Assembly: GCA_013416455.1 (NCBI GenBank)
Contig: JACCES010000010.1
Coordinates: 105,763 to 169,762 of the forward strand
Source: Alcaligenaceae bacterium
GTDB lineage: Bacteria; Pseudomonadota; Gammaproteobacteria; Burkholderiales; Burkholderiaceae_B
Direction: 5' to 3'
DNA: 64,000 bases
Shown one piece after another: positions 9,244 to 17,060 of the stretch (its first letter is position 1; every line of letters starts with the position of its first letter). The position numbers and the translations under genes were made by a program. The notes below the pieces were generated by a model, which had not been told where the DNA came from, searched no databases, and saw nothing but the letters and a program-made list of their open reading frames with translations.

Positions 9244-10192
9244 ACACCCCATGAAGATCGTCGGCGATATCGGCGGTACGCACATCCGCTTCGCGCTGTG
9301 CCGCAACGTGAACGATATCAACCGCATATGGGTGAAGCGCACCACCGACTACCCCAATCTGGAAGAACCGCTGCGCGAATACATGTCCCAGGAAGGCATG
9401 CCGGCGGTCAAGACGGCGGTGATAGGCATCGCCAACCCTGTGGCCGGCGACCAGATCCGCATGACGAATACCGACTGGTCCTTCTCAGTGGAGGCCACCC
9501 GCGGCAAGCTGGGGCTCGACCAGCTCGTGCTGCTGAACGATTTTTCCGCCCTGGCGCTGGCGGTGCCCCACCTGCCGGCCGACGAGCTGGAACTCATCGG
9601 CAGCGGCAAGCCCATGCGCGGCGCGCCCATCGGCCTGCTGGGGCCGGGCACCGGCCTGGGCGTCTCGGGCCTGATTCCCACCAGCGAAGGCAAGTGGATC
9701 GCTCTGGCCAGCGAAGGCGGCCACACCAGCTTCTCGCCCTGCGACGATACCGAAACCTGGCTCTGGGAAGAAGCGCGCAAGGTATACGGCCACGTTTCCA
9801 TAGAACGGTTTCTTTCCGGCGCGGGCCTGCAGTTCGTCCACCGCTGCCTCACGCGGCAGGCGGGGCTCCCGCAGGAAACCCTCGCGCCCGCGGACATCAG
9901 CAGGCGGGCCCTGGAACAATCCTGCCCGCACAGCATGCGGACGCTGGACATCTTCTGCGCCATCCTGGGCACGGCGGCCGCCAACCTGGCGCTCACCCTG
10001 GGCGCGCGCGGCGGCATCTTCCTGGGCGGCGGCATCGTTCCCAAGCTGGGCGACTACTTCGCCCGGTCCCCCTTCCATGCCCGTTTCCACGACAAGGGCC
10101 GTTTCGGGGAATACCTGGAAGCCATACCGGTGCACGTAATACGCAGCCCGTATCCGGGGCTGGTCGGGGCCGCCGCACACCTGATACAGTAA
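9224..10192 (+). CDS. glk: Glucokinase
   Basis: Phosphorylates glucose with ATP in the cytoplasm. The product is about 322 residues, as expected for bacterial Glk (COG0837). The N-terminal phosphate-binding motif [12 protein letters not shown] is intact. [22 protein letters not shown] and [15 protein letters not shown] follow in the family order, the second containing the sugar-contacting glutamate. The start at 9224 has GGGAG about 9 bases upstream and overlaps pgl by 20 bases. The ATG at 9251 (MKIVGDIGG) would give a more usual N-terminus but lacks a clear ribosome-binding site. Either way the gene is coupled to pgl. The adenine deaminase gene starts 4 bases after its stop. Confidence 0.92.
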   Translation: MSIGTLEHPMKIVGDIGGTHIRFALCRNVNDINRIWVKRTTDYPNLEEPLREYMSQEGMPAVKTAVIGIANPVAGDQIRMTNTDWSFSVEATRGKLGLDQLVLLNDFSALALAVPHLPADELELIGSGKPMRGAPIGLLGPGTGLGVSGLIPTSEGKWIALASEGGHTSFSPCDDTETWLWEEARKVYGHVSIERFLSGAGLQFVHRCLTRQAGLPQETLAPADISRRALEQSCPHSMRTLDIFCAILGTAAANLALTLGARGGIFLGGGIVPKLGDYFARSPFHARFHDKGRFGEYLEAIPVHVIRSPYPGLVGAAAHLIQ

Positions 10193-10196
10193 GACC

Positions 10197-11261
10197 ATGC
10201 AAACTTCGTCCATCCCCGGCGGCGCCGCCGTTGCGGCCGGAAACGGCCTGGAAGCCTTCGTCCGTGAACTCCCCAAGGCGGAACTGCATCTGCACATCGA
10301 AGGCACGCTCGAACCCGAACTCATGTTCCGGCTGGCCGAACGCAATGGCGTGAGCCTGCCCCATGCCAGCGTCGACGCCCTGCGCGCCGCCTATCAGTTC
10401 AACGATCTGCAATCCTTTCTCGATCTTTACTATGCCGGGACCCAGGTCCTGCGAACCGAACACGACTTCCATGAACTGGCGCGGGCCTACCTGCGGCGGG
10501 CGCGCGCCGACGGTGTCGTGCACGCCGAGATCATGTTCGACCCGCAGGCGCATACCAGCCGCGGCGTGGCCATGGAAACCGTATTCGCCGGCCTGGCCGG
10601 GGCGCTGCGGGATGCCCGCGAACGGCATGGCCTGACCAGCGTGCTGATCCTGAGCTTCCTGCGCCATCTGCCGGAAGCCGACGCCCTGGCCACACTGGAA
10701 GCGGCACTGCCTCTGCGCGAACAATATGGCGACCTCTGGATCGCGGTAGGGCTGGACTCGTCCGAAGTCGGCCATCCTCCCGGCAAGTTCGAACGCCTGT
10801 ACGAACGCTGCCGCGCCCTGGGCTTCCGCCCCGTCGCGCACGCGGGCGAAGAAGGCCCACCTTCCTACGTGCGGGACGCCCTGGATCTGCTCAAGGCCGA
10901 ACGGATCGACCATGGTGTGCGCAGCGAAGAAGACCCGGCGCTGATGCAGCGCCTCATCGACGAAGGCATTCCCCTGACGGTCTGTCCGCTGTCCAATCTG
11001 CGCCTGCGCGTGGTCGACGACCTGGCCCGGCACAATGCCGCAAGACTGCTGCGGCGCGGCGCGGTCGTGACGCTGAATTCCGACGACCCCGCCTATTTCG
11101 GCGGCTACATCGCCGACAACTACATCCAGTGCGCGCACAAGCTGGGCCTGGCGCGCCACGAACTGGTGACGCTCGCCCGCAACAGCTTCAAGGCATCCTT
11201 TCTGCCCGACGAACAGAAACAAGCCTGGCTGGATCGCCTGGAAAGCCGGTACGGGCAGTGA
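10197..11261 (+). CDS. Adenine deaminase, adenosine-deaminase fold (Aah1/ADE2 type)
   Basis: Zinc-dependent deaminase expected to convert adenine to hypoxanthine in purine salvage. The 354-residue protein has the first metal site HLH at residues 31-33 in [25 protein letters not shown] around the substrate-binding loop, and [10 protein letters not shown] carrying the metal-binding aspartates. Two features separate the adenine branch from true adenosine deaminases and both are present: [11 protein letters not shown] and [12 protein letters not shown]. The Pseudomonas adenine deaminase shares this pattern. It has an N-terminal leader of about 22 variable residues. The stop overlaps the DNA glycosylase start by one base (TGATG). 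The base specificity is inferred from motifs, not proven. Confidence 0.85.
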   Translation: MQTSSIPGGAAVAAGNGLEAFVRELPKAELHLHIEGTLEPELMFRLAERNGVSLPHASVDALRAAYQFNDLQSFLDLYYAGTQVLRTEHDFHELARAYLRRARADGVVHAEIMFDPQAHTSRGVAMETVFAGLAGALRDARERHGLTSVLILSFLRHLPEADALATLEAALPLREQYGDLWIAVGLDSSEVGHPPGKFERLYERCRALGFRPVAHAGEEGPPSYVRDALDLLKAERIDHGVRSEEDPALMQRLIDEGIPLTVCPLSNLRLRVVDDLARHNAARLLRRGAVVTLNSDDPAYFGGYIADNYIQCAHKLGLARHELVTLARNSFKASFLPDEQKQAWLDRLESRYGQ

Positions 11262-11866
11262 TGATCGCCCTGCCCCGCGGCTTCTATCAGCGGCCCGCGA
11301 CCGAAGTGGCCCCCGCACTGCTCGGCAAGCTGATCGTGCATGAAACGGAACTCGGGCTGCGCATCGGCCGCATCGTCGAAGTGGAAGCCTACCTCGGCCG
11401 CCATGACCTTGCCGCCCACTCATCGAAGGGCGTGACCCCGCGCACCCGTGTCATGTTCGGCGAAGCCGGCCACGCCTATGTATATCTCATCTACGGCATG
11501 CACCACTGCATGAACGTCGTCACCGGGCCGCCGGACAGCGGTTCGGCCGTCCTGCTGCGCGCGCTCGAACCCGTGCAAGGGCTGTCGCTCAACACCAGCG
11601 GCCCGGGCCGGCTGACCAAGGCCTTGGACATAGACAAGCGCCATTACGGGGCCGACCTCTGCGGCCCCGACAGCTCGCTCTACCTGGCCGACGACGGCCA
11701 TGAGCCCATCGCCGTGCTGACTTCGCCGCGCATCGGCGTGCACTATGCCGGCGCCTGGGCCGACAAGCCCTTGCGCTACTACATGGGCGGGTCGGACTGG
11801 GTGTCCGGAAAGCGCGGTACCGTCGGAAAGACGGGGCCAGCCGCCGATACTACGAAAACCATGTAG
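11261..11866 (+). CDS. 3-methyladenine DNA glycosylase (MPG/AAG family)
   Basis: Removes alkylated and deaminated purines from DNA as the first step of base-excision repair. The 201-residue product shows the MPG family landmarks: LPRGFYQRPATEVAPALLGK at the N-terminus, IVEVEAYLGRHDLAAHSSKG with the catalytic glutamate, YVYLIYGMHHCMNVV, and GPGRLTKALDI. The start is the ATG that overlaps the adenine deaminase stop. Its coupling to a purine-salvage deaminase is suggestive, since the enzyme releases modified adenine bases. The last 20 residues are low-complexity. tRNA-Arg follows 130 bases downstream. Confidence 0.92.
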   Translation: MIALPRGFYQRPATEVAPALLGKLIVHETELGLRIGRIVEVEAYLGRHDLAAHSSKGVTPRTRVMFGEAGHAYVYLIYGMHHCMNVVTGPPDSGSAVLLRALEPVQGLSLNTSGPGRLTKALDIDKRHYGADLCGPDSSLYLADDGHEPIAVLTSPRIGVHYAGAWADKPLRYYMGGSDWVSGKRGTVGKTGPAADTTKTM

Positions 11867-11995
11867 AATGCGCCTTTTCCGCACGGGTCGAGTGTGACGG
11901 AAAGCCCGGTTTTACGTGGTGCCGGCAGCCGCTTTCGATTTTTATCAGAAGCCACTTGCACACCACAAAAAAATCGTGCTATATTTCATTTCTCA

Positions 11996-12072
11996 GCGGC
12001 TGTAGCTCAGTTGGATAGAGTACTTGGCTACGAACCAAGGGGTCGTGGGTTCGAATCCTGCCAGCCGCGCCA
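11996..12072 (+). tRNA. tRNA-Arg (anticodon ACG)
   Basis: A 77-base cloverleaf with an encoded CCA end. The acceptor stem GCGGCTG at 11996-12002 pairs perfectly with CAGCCGC at 12062-12068, followed by discriminator G and CCA. The anticodon arm has stem CTTGG/CCAAG with loop CTACGAA, giving ACG, which reads CGN codons after inosine modification. The T-loop GGTTCGAATCC is standard. It borders the foreign defence-like block on its 3' side. No duplicate of its 3' end was found near 21690. Confidence 0.97.
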
Positions 12073-12079
12073 TACAAAT

Positions 12080-12113
12080 CAAGGGGTTAGCTCTCAAAAG
12101 GGCTAACCCCTTG
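12080..12113 (+). terminator. Hairpin terminator of tRNA-Arg
   Basis: CAAGGGGTTAGC at 12080-12091 is perfectly complementary to GCTAACCCCTTG at 12102-12113, giving a 12 bp stem with a 10-base loop 8 bases past the tRNA CCA. The tail (TCCTTTA) is only weakly T-rich. Position and stem strength still support transcription termination or processing of the tRNA transcript. Confidence 0.75.
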
Positions 12114-12152
12114 TCCTTTATGTGTCTACCGTACACTAGAGACACACTAACC

Positions 12153-12329
12153 TCAGGATGCGTCGAGGCTACGATCAGCGCCTTCCCGGACCTCAGTGAG
12201 CGTCTCCGCCCTCGCCTGTACATCCACGTGGTCGAGCAAGCGATTCACATCAACAGCAGCCAAGGCTTCTCGAGTTAATCGATCGCGTTCGTCTTCCTGG
12301 ACACCCCAGGCAGTCAGCTCTTTTGCCAC
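12153..12329 (-). pseudogene. Possible C-terminal remnant of a small antitoxin-like protein
   Basis: An open frame too short for routine calling reads 58 residues from a GTG at 12329. The run RDRLTREALAAVDVNRLLDH resembles the C-terminal helix and linker of CopG/ParD/StbD-type antitoxins, which often end in a pattern like EALADVDAGRVIDH. No ribbon-helix-helix N-terminus precedes it; the sequence turns abruptly AT-rich at 12330. No toxin gene follows before the tRNA. It is best read as a broken toxin-antitoxin remnant at the island edge. A short intact hypothetical gene, or chance, cannot be excluded. Confidence 0.35.
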
Positions 12330-12752
12330 TACATATATGTAAAAAATAAATCATAAAATAACGATTTAATTTTTTAATCATATTGATTTCTGAAAAAATA
12401 TTCAGGCTCGCATTCGGGTGCCCACTTGCACTAGGTTTGCAACTTTCCGCAGCCAAACATCCGTCAGCACAAGCCGCATGAGCCCCCTTGCACCTCAGTC
12501 CTTCGAGGCTCGCCCGCCCAGACCAAGCTCTGTCGAACTTCGCCTAAAGCTCAACGTTCAATTGCCACAGTGTGTCAACTTGACACACTTGCATCACACA
12601 CACACTCTGGCATTCCTCCAAAAATCTCCAAAATTTGATTTTATTTCTAAAAATTTTCAAATCCACCATTCTGCCAGCGCTCTATTGCCCTGCGCCATCC
12701 TCACAGTGTGAACCACCCTACAGAAATGTAGCACTCAATAGTCGAGTACATC
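12330..12752. other. Gene-free AT-rich stretch downstream of the defence operon
   Basis: No convincing gene is seen. The left part (12330-12410) is strongly A+T-rich. The plus-strand frame at 12418-12711 (97 codons) has no domain, no good ribosome-binding site and an irregular composition. The only clear structure is the 21-base palindrome at 12569-12589. A run of CACA repeats follows it, and homopolymeric A/T tracts occupy 12620-12665. Transcription of the island operon must end here, but no classical hairpin with a U-tract was identified. Confidence 0.6.
12569..12589. promoter_or_regulatory. 21-base perfect palindrome, possible operator
   Basis: AGTGTGTCAA-C-TTGACACACT is a perfect inverted repeat with arms of 10 bases around a single central base. 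Such odd-centred palindromes are typical protein-binding operators. It lies about 165 bases beyond the stop of the GIY-YIG gene, not upstream of the operon, so its target is unclear. No U-tract follows on either strand, which argues against a terminator. Confidence 0.45.
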
Positions 12753-13937
12753 CTAGTCTTTCACGAGCTTTGCGACCTGAGGATCATAGACATACCCAGT
12801 GATACTGCCATCCTTGATCCGCGCAACAGCGTCGTCAATGACGAACAGTGGAACGAGAAACCACTCCTCAGGCTGCACAGGATGGCCGAAACGGTCATTG
12901 ATGGTGATGTTCAACCGAGCTGGTGCGAACAACCGGTGGAACAGGCTTTCCATCCGGGCGCGGTTGATGCCCGCGAGCTTGTACGTCGCTACCACTTCGA
13001 CCTTCGCCAACAGATAGGTGGAATCGTGTTCGGCGTTGGCGATGCGCGTCTCCACCCTACCACCGGTCACACCCACTTTGTGGATGACATCTCGGTGCTG
13101 CGCAACATAGGGATGATCGGACAGCGAGCGCAGGACGTAGATCGTACCGCTTTCGACATCATCGGCTTCAAGCTCACCGCCGAAGGAAAGCTGTCCGCTC
13201 TCGGGCGAAGCCAGTCGCCGTGCAGCTGCATCGTTGTAGAAGGCGCGTTGAAGCGAGCGCAGCAACAGGTTACTCTCAGTGCCGTTGGAAAAGATGAGAC
13301 GCAAGCGGCGGTCCACTTCCCCCGCGGTGGTTTTCAGCGGCTCGCCGACTTCGGCGACATAGAGCGTGATGCCATCGAGAACGAAAAAATCCCCGGCTTC
13401 AATCGCCCGGTTTCCCGCCTCTATGATCTGTGCCTGACGCAGGCCGGTTTTGACTTCCGTTTGCAAGCGCTCGAAAAGAGGCTTGAACACCTCAAAGTCC
13501 TCACACGGCTTGCGATCCGCGACTTCCTCAGCGGCGCGTTTTTCGGCGCTGGTACGGACATGGCGCAAGACCCTGATGTCGTCGGGGCCGGCGACCTCCG
13601 CCAGTTCCGCAGCTAGGTCGTCAATGTTGATGGCGTCATCCGCCGAAGCAGCTTCGGTCGCGTGCCCGACAAGCAAGCCTTGATGATCCAACGGCTCAAG
13701 CAAGGCGCGACAGTCCGGGAGCGCACGTAGACGGTCGAGTCGAACAGCATACAGACGCTCGAAGATATCGCGGTCTTCGCCATGCTGTGGCGCACGCCCA
13801 TGCTGCTCGGTGAAGCGCTGGATTTCCTCGAAGCCGGCGATGACACGCTCCTCGCCGGCTGAACGTCCCTTTTTCTTCTCAGGCGGCGCGAACTCGGCCA
13901 GTTCTGCCGCCAGATCGTCAAGGTCGGAATTACTCAT
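12753..13937 (-). CDS. GIY-YIG nuclease domain protein (T5orf172/MUG113-like), last gene of defence operon
   Basis: Probable DNA endonuclease of 394 residues. The C-terminal region (about 262-365) matches the GIY-YIG fold in its T5orf172-like form: GTIYVLRS at 264-271 in the GIY position, KVGVTGGRVETRI at 287-299 in the YIG position with the following arginine, and RMESLFHRLF at 328-337 with E330 as the likely metal-binding glutamate. The N-terminal 260 residues are helical and acidic and contain two copies of DDLAAELAE (6-14 and 106-114). The start is the ATG at 13937, which overlaps the helicase stop by 8 bases. An upstream reading of 43 extra codons lies inside the helicase and was rejected. 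The likely role is the cutting arm of the system. Confidence 0.8.
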   Translation of the reverse strand: MSNSDLDDLAAELAEFAPPEKKKGRSAGEERVIAGFEEIQRFTEQHGRAPQHGEDRDIFERLYAVRLDRLRALPDCRALLEPLDHQGLLVGHATEAASADDAINIDDLAAELAEVAGPDDIRVLRHVRTSAEKRAAEEVADRKPCEDFEVFKPLFERLQTEVKTGLRQAQIIEAGNRAIEAGDFFVLDGITLYVAEVGEPLKTTAGEVDRRLRLIFSNGTESNLLLRSLQRAFYNDAAARRLASPESGQLSFGGELEADDVESGTIYVLRSLSDHPYVAQHRDVIHKVGVTGGRVETRIANAEHDSTYLLAKVEVVATYKLAGINRARMESLFHRLFAPARLNITINDRFGHPVQPEEWFLVPLFVIDDAVARIKDGSITGYVYDPQVAKLVKD

Positions 13938-15990
13938 ACCGCCCCTCCGCCCTGAAGCGCATGAATGCGGCCGCGCCTTCGGCCAGGTGCTTTTCCCAGG
14001 CATCTTGCAAGGTTGCGGATGGGAGCCGCCCACGCTCACGTTTGAACTCAGCTGCACGCTTGGCAATCACTTTGGCTTCGTCAGGCGTGATCGAGGTGCG
14101 CTTGGCCGAAATAACGGCTGCGACCTGCTTCAAGCTGTCTTCGCTCATAGTCTTGGCGAGGATGGCGTAAGCTTCGCCGAAGGGGTTGATGCGGTCGATC
14201 AGGTCGATGTCCAGTTCGCGCACATCCATCGCGAAGCGGCGCACACCGTCGATCAGGGCCGTGTTGAGCGAACCTTCGCTTTCTCCTTCGGTGACAAGCC
14301 GCTTGGCCTGCTGCGTGAGGTTGAGAGCAGCGATGGCGTGCTGGCGTACTGCCTCCTGATCTTCTGCATCAAGTTCGGGATATTTGTCTTTGATGATCTT
14401 TCCCATGCGAACCTGCGTCAGCTCTTCGGGAATCAGCTCTTCGTCGAACAGGCCTCGTTCAATAGTGGGCTTGTCCTGCACGAAGGCCGCGATCACTTCG
14501 TTCAAGTCTTCTTGGCAGATGCGCGCCGCCTCTTTGCTCTTGGGTTCGGCAAGACCCTTGATCTCGATCTGATACGTCCCTGTCTGTTCATTGACACCGA
14601 CATTGCAGTGATCCGGGTCATAACCCCCATCGCCATAGTCAAAGCCCGGCGTCGGGCCGCTCTCGGGGTTCTTGGGCTTGAACTCGAAGCGCGGCGCAAG
14701 AACTTGCTCCATCAGCAGGCTTGCCGCAATGGCCTTCAGCGTGTCGTTGACGGCCTCAGTGACGGCTTCCTCCGTCCCGTCTACCGCGGCAATCAGGTTG
14801 GTGAACCTTGCGCGGGTTTTACCCGGGGCATCTCGTGTGGCACGACCGATAATTTGCACGACTTCGGTCAGGCTGGCGCGGTAGCCCACGGTCAGCGCAT
14901 GTTCGCACCAAATCCAATCGAAACCTTCTTTCGCCATGCCCAGAGCAATGATGATGTCCACATAGTTGCGATCCGTCTTCATTTCTGCCGCGCGAAGGCT
15001 TTCCTGTATCTTTCCCTGGTTGGAGGGGTCCACCAGGTCAGCGATACGTAGCACCCGGCCATCGGGGCGTTTAACTAGCTGAAAACCAGTCGCAGGGTCT
15101 GCCCCTTGCCAATCACCAAGTTCACCAAGAATGTGCTCCACCTCCTTGATCTTGTCCTTCGTGCTTTCACGCGAATTGACGTTGGGAATGTGGATGATGG
15201 TCTTCTCGGCTGGATCAAGGACATTGAGGATGTCATCGACATAAGACCCACTGTAGAAGAAGTAGCCGATGTCGAGTTGCTTGAGGTATTCATAGCCGTT
15301 GAGCTGTTCGTAGTAAGTGTAGGTCACTGCATCGAACTTCGACTCGTCGTGCGGAGCCAACACGGCCTCGGCATCTCCCCGGAAGTAGGAGCCGGTCATC
15401 GCGACAATATGGATCTTGTTTCGCTCGATAAACTGCCCCAGTTGCTGGCCGAGCTTATTGCCTGGGTTAGCCGAGACATGATGAAACTCATCGATCGCGA
15501 TCAGACGGTTGTCGAACGCCTCCACCCCGCAATCATCGACCGCGAAACGAAAGGTCGCATGGGTGCAGACCAGTACCTTGTCGTCGCTTTCCAGGAACGC
15601 GCCCAGCGATTTGACCTTGCCGCCGTTGTCATTGCCCGGCGCATTGCACAAATTCCACTTGGGCTCGACATGCCAGTCGGCCCAGAAACCGTACTGCGAC
15701 AGAGGTTCGTCGTTGAAGCTGGCCCCGATGGATTTTTCCGGCACGACAATAATGGCCTGCTTGATGCCCTGTTTCTCTAGTTTGTCGAGCGCCACAAACA
15801 TCAGCGCACGGCTCTTGCCCGAGGCTGGCGGAGACTTGATGAGCAGATATTGCTCGCCGCGTTTTTCAAAGGCGTGCTCTTGCATCGGCCGCATCCCGAG
15901 AGCATTCGCCTTGGTCGAGACACCATTGCGGGCATAAGTGACGGAAACAGAGGGAACAGCACGTTGTTTGATGGCGTTATCGGTGGTCAT
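13930..15990 (-). CDS. DEAD/DEAH-box (DExH) helicase of the defence operon
   Basis: Superfamily 2 helicase/translocase of 686 residues, probably acting on DNA with the adjacent nucleases. Visible motifs are Walker A SPPASGKS at 53-60, motif II DEFH at 167-170 (a DExH box), motif III TGSYF at 199-203, a motif V-like KEGFDW around 354-359, and motif VI QIIGRATRD at 379-387. The organisation recalls the helicase subunits of type I and type III restriction systems, but no nuclease domain is visible in the C-terminal 290 residues. The start overlaps the DUF1016 gene stop (ATGA) and the end overlaps the GIY-YIG gene by 8 bases, so translation is tightly coupled. The exact partner is an inference. 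Confidence 0.88.
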   Translation of the reverse strand: MTTDNAIKQRAVPSVSVTYARNGVSTKANALGMRPMQEHAFEKRGEQYLLIKSPPASGKSRALMFVALDKLEKQGIKQAIIVVPEKSIGASFNDEPLSQYGFWADWHVEPKWNLCNAPGNDNGGKVKSLGAFLESDDKVLVCTHATFRFAVDDCGVEAFDNRLIAIDEFHHVSANPGNKLGQQLGQFIERNKIHIVAMTGSYFRGDAEAVLAPHDESKFDAVTYTYYEQLNGYEYLKQLDIGYFFYSGSYVDDILNVLDPAEKTIIHIPNVNSRESTKDKIKEVEHILGELGDWQGADPATGFQLVKRPDGRVLRIADLVDPSNQGKIQESLRAAEMKTDRNYVDIIIALGMAKEGFDWIWCEHALTVGYRASLTEVVQIIGRATRDAPGKTRARFTNLIAAVDGTEEAVTEAVNDTLKAIAASLLMEQVLAPRFEFKPKNPESGPTPGFDYGDGGYDPDHCNVGVNEQTGTYQIEIKGLAEPKSKEAARICQEDLNEVIAAFVQDKPTIERGLFDEELIPEELTQVRMGKIIKDKYPELDAEDQEAVRQHAIAALNLTQQAKRLVTEGESEGSLNTALIDGVRRFAMDVRELDIDLIDRINPFGEAYAILAKTMSEDSLKQVAAVISAKRTSITPDEAKVIAKRAAEFKRERGRLPSATLQDAWEKHLAEGAAAFMRFRAEGRYE

Positions 15991-17060
15991 GATTCCTCGT
16001 CCGCATTGGCTGCATCTGCATCACCCATCAGCTCTTGTTCGATCTGTTCGATGCTTGGCAAATCTGTCGCCAGTTCCGGCGGCAGGGATTCAATTAGCTT
16101 GTATTCCGCCACGCCCAGTGGTTGATTATTCTGGCGCAGCGCGTATTCGGCCACGACCTTGTTCTTGCTCTTGCACAATAACAGGCCGATGGTCGGGTTG
16201 TCCTGCGGGTGTTTGACCTGCTCATCCACAGCGGTCAGGTAGAAACCCAGTTGGCCCAGATGCTCGGGCTTGAACTTGCCGGCCTTCAGCTCGATGACCA
16301 CATAGCAGCGTAGCTTGAGGTGGTAGAACAGCAGATCGATGAAAAACTCATCTCCGCCCACATCCAGCAACACCTGTCGCCCGACAAAGGCGAAGCCAGC
16401 GCCCAGCTCTAGCAGGAATTCAGTGACGTGCTTGACCAGCGCATTCTCGATGGCCCGCTCGCCTGCTTCGCGACTCAAGCCAAGAAAGTCGAAGCGATAC
16501 GGGTCTTTCAGGGATTCACGCGCCAAGTCCGACTGCGGCGCCGGCAAGGTGGCTGAAAAATTGGTTACCGCTGTGCCGCTACGCTCCAGCAAACGGGTTT
16601 CAATATGGATGTTCAGCACATTGCGCGACCAGCCGTGCTGGATGGCGCTTTCGGCGTAGGCCAGCCGCTGTGCTGGGTCTTTCAACTGCGACAACAGCAC
16701 AAGATTGTGCCCCCAGGGCAATTGTCCAACAGCCTGTTGGACAATTTGCTCGTCGGGCCACGCCGCCGCAAACGCCCGCATATACATCAGGTTGGCGCGG
16801 GAAAAGCCTTTCATCTCTGGGAAGGCCGAGCGCAAGTCCTGTGACAGCCGCTCGATGACTTTCGCGCCCCAACCCTGCGCGGCCTGCCGTGCCAGGATGT
16901 CCTGACCAATCTGCCAGTACAACAGCACCAGCTCACGGTTGACCGCCAGCGCGGCGCGTTGCTGGGCGGTGTGGATACGGGTTTTCAGGTCGGCCAGCCA
17001 ATCGGCGTAGCCTTCGGGCGCTGGTGTCAGCTTGATGGGTTTTGCATCATCGGTGCTCAT
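15987..17060 (-). CDS. PD-(D/E)XK nuclease family protein, DUF1016/YhcG-like
   Basis: A 357-residue member of the DUF1016/YhcG family, predicted to be a PD-(D/E)XK nuclease. The N-terminal helical domain carries the usual DWLADLKTRIHTAQQRAALA and QLPWGHNLVLLSQLKD motifs. The C-terminal nuclease core has D242 in FIDLLFYH and the ELK triad component at 257-259 in VVIELKAGKF. The start at 17060 (MSTDDAK) overlaps the HEPN gene stop (ATGA); a longer reading adds about 48 codons inside that gene and was rejected. YhcG homologues are often found near type I restriction genes. Here it supplies a second candidate nuclease in one operon with a methyltransferase and helicase. Confidence 0.88.
   Translation of the reverse strand: MSTDDAKPIKLTPAPEGYADWLADLKTRIHTAQQRAALAVNRELVLLYWQIGQDILARQAAQGWGAKVIERLSQDLRSAFPEMKGFSRANLMYMRAFAAAWPDEQIVQQAVGQLPWGHNLVLLSQLKDPAQRLAYAESAIQHGWSRNVLNIHIETRLLERSGTAVTNFSATLPAPQSDLARESLKDPYRFDFLGLSREAGERAIENALVKHVTEFLLELGAGFAFVGRQVLLDVGGDEFFIDLLFYHLKLRCYVVIELKAGKFKPEHLGQLGFYLTAVDEQVKHPQDNPTIGLLLCKSKNKVVAEYALRQNNQPLGVAEYKLIESLPPELATDLPSIEQIEQELMGDADAANADEES

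Noticed and set aside
12418..12711. Plus-strand frame of 97 codons in the island edge
   Set aside because: No ribosome-binding site, no domain, and it crosses the palindrome and homopolymer tracts. It is probably chance.
13810..15051. Large plus-strand frames antisense to the helicase and nuclease genes
   Set aside because: They lack domains and ribosome-binding sites, while the minus-strand frames contain complete helicase and nuclease motifs.
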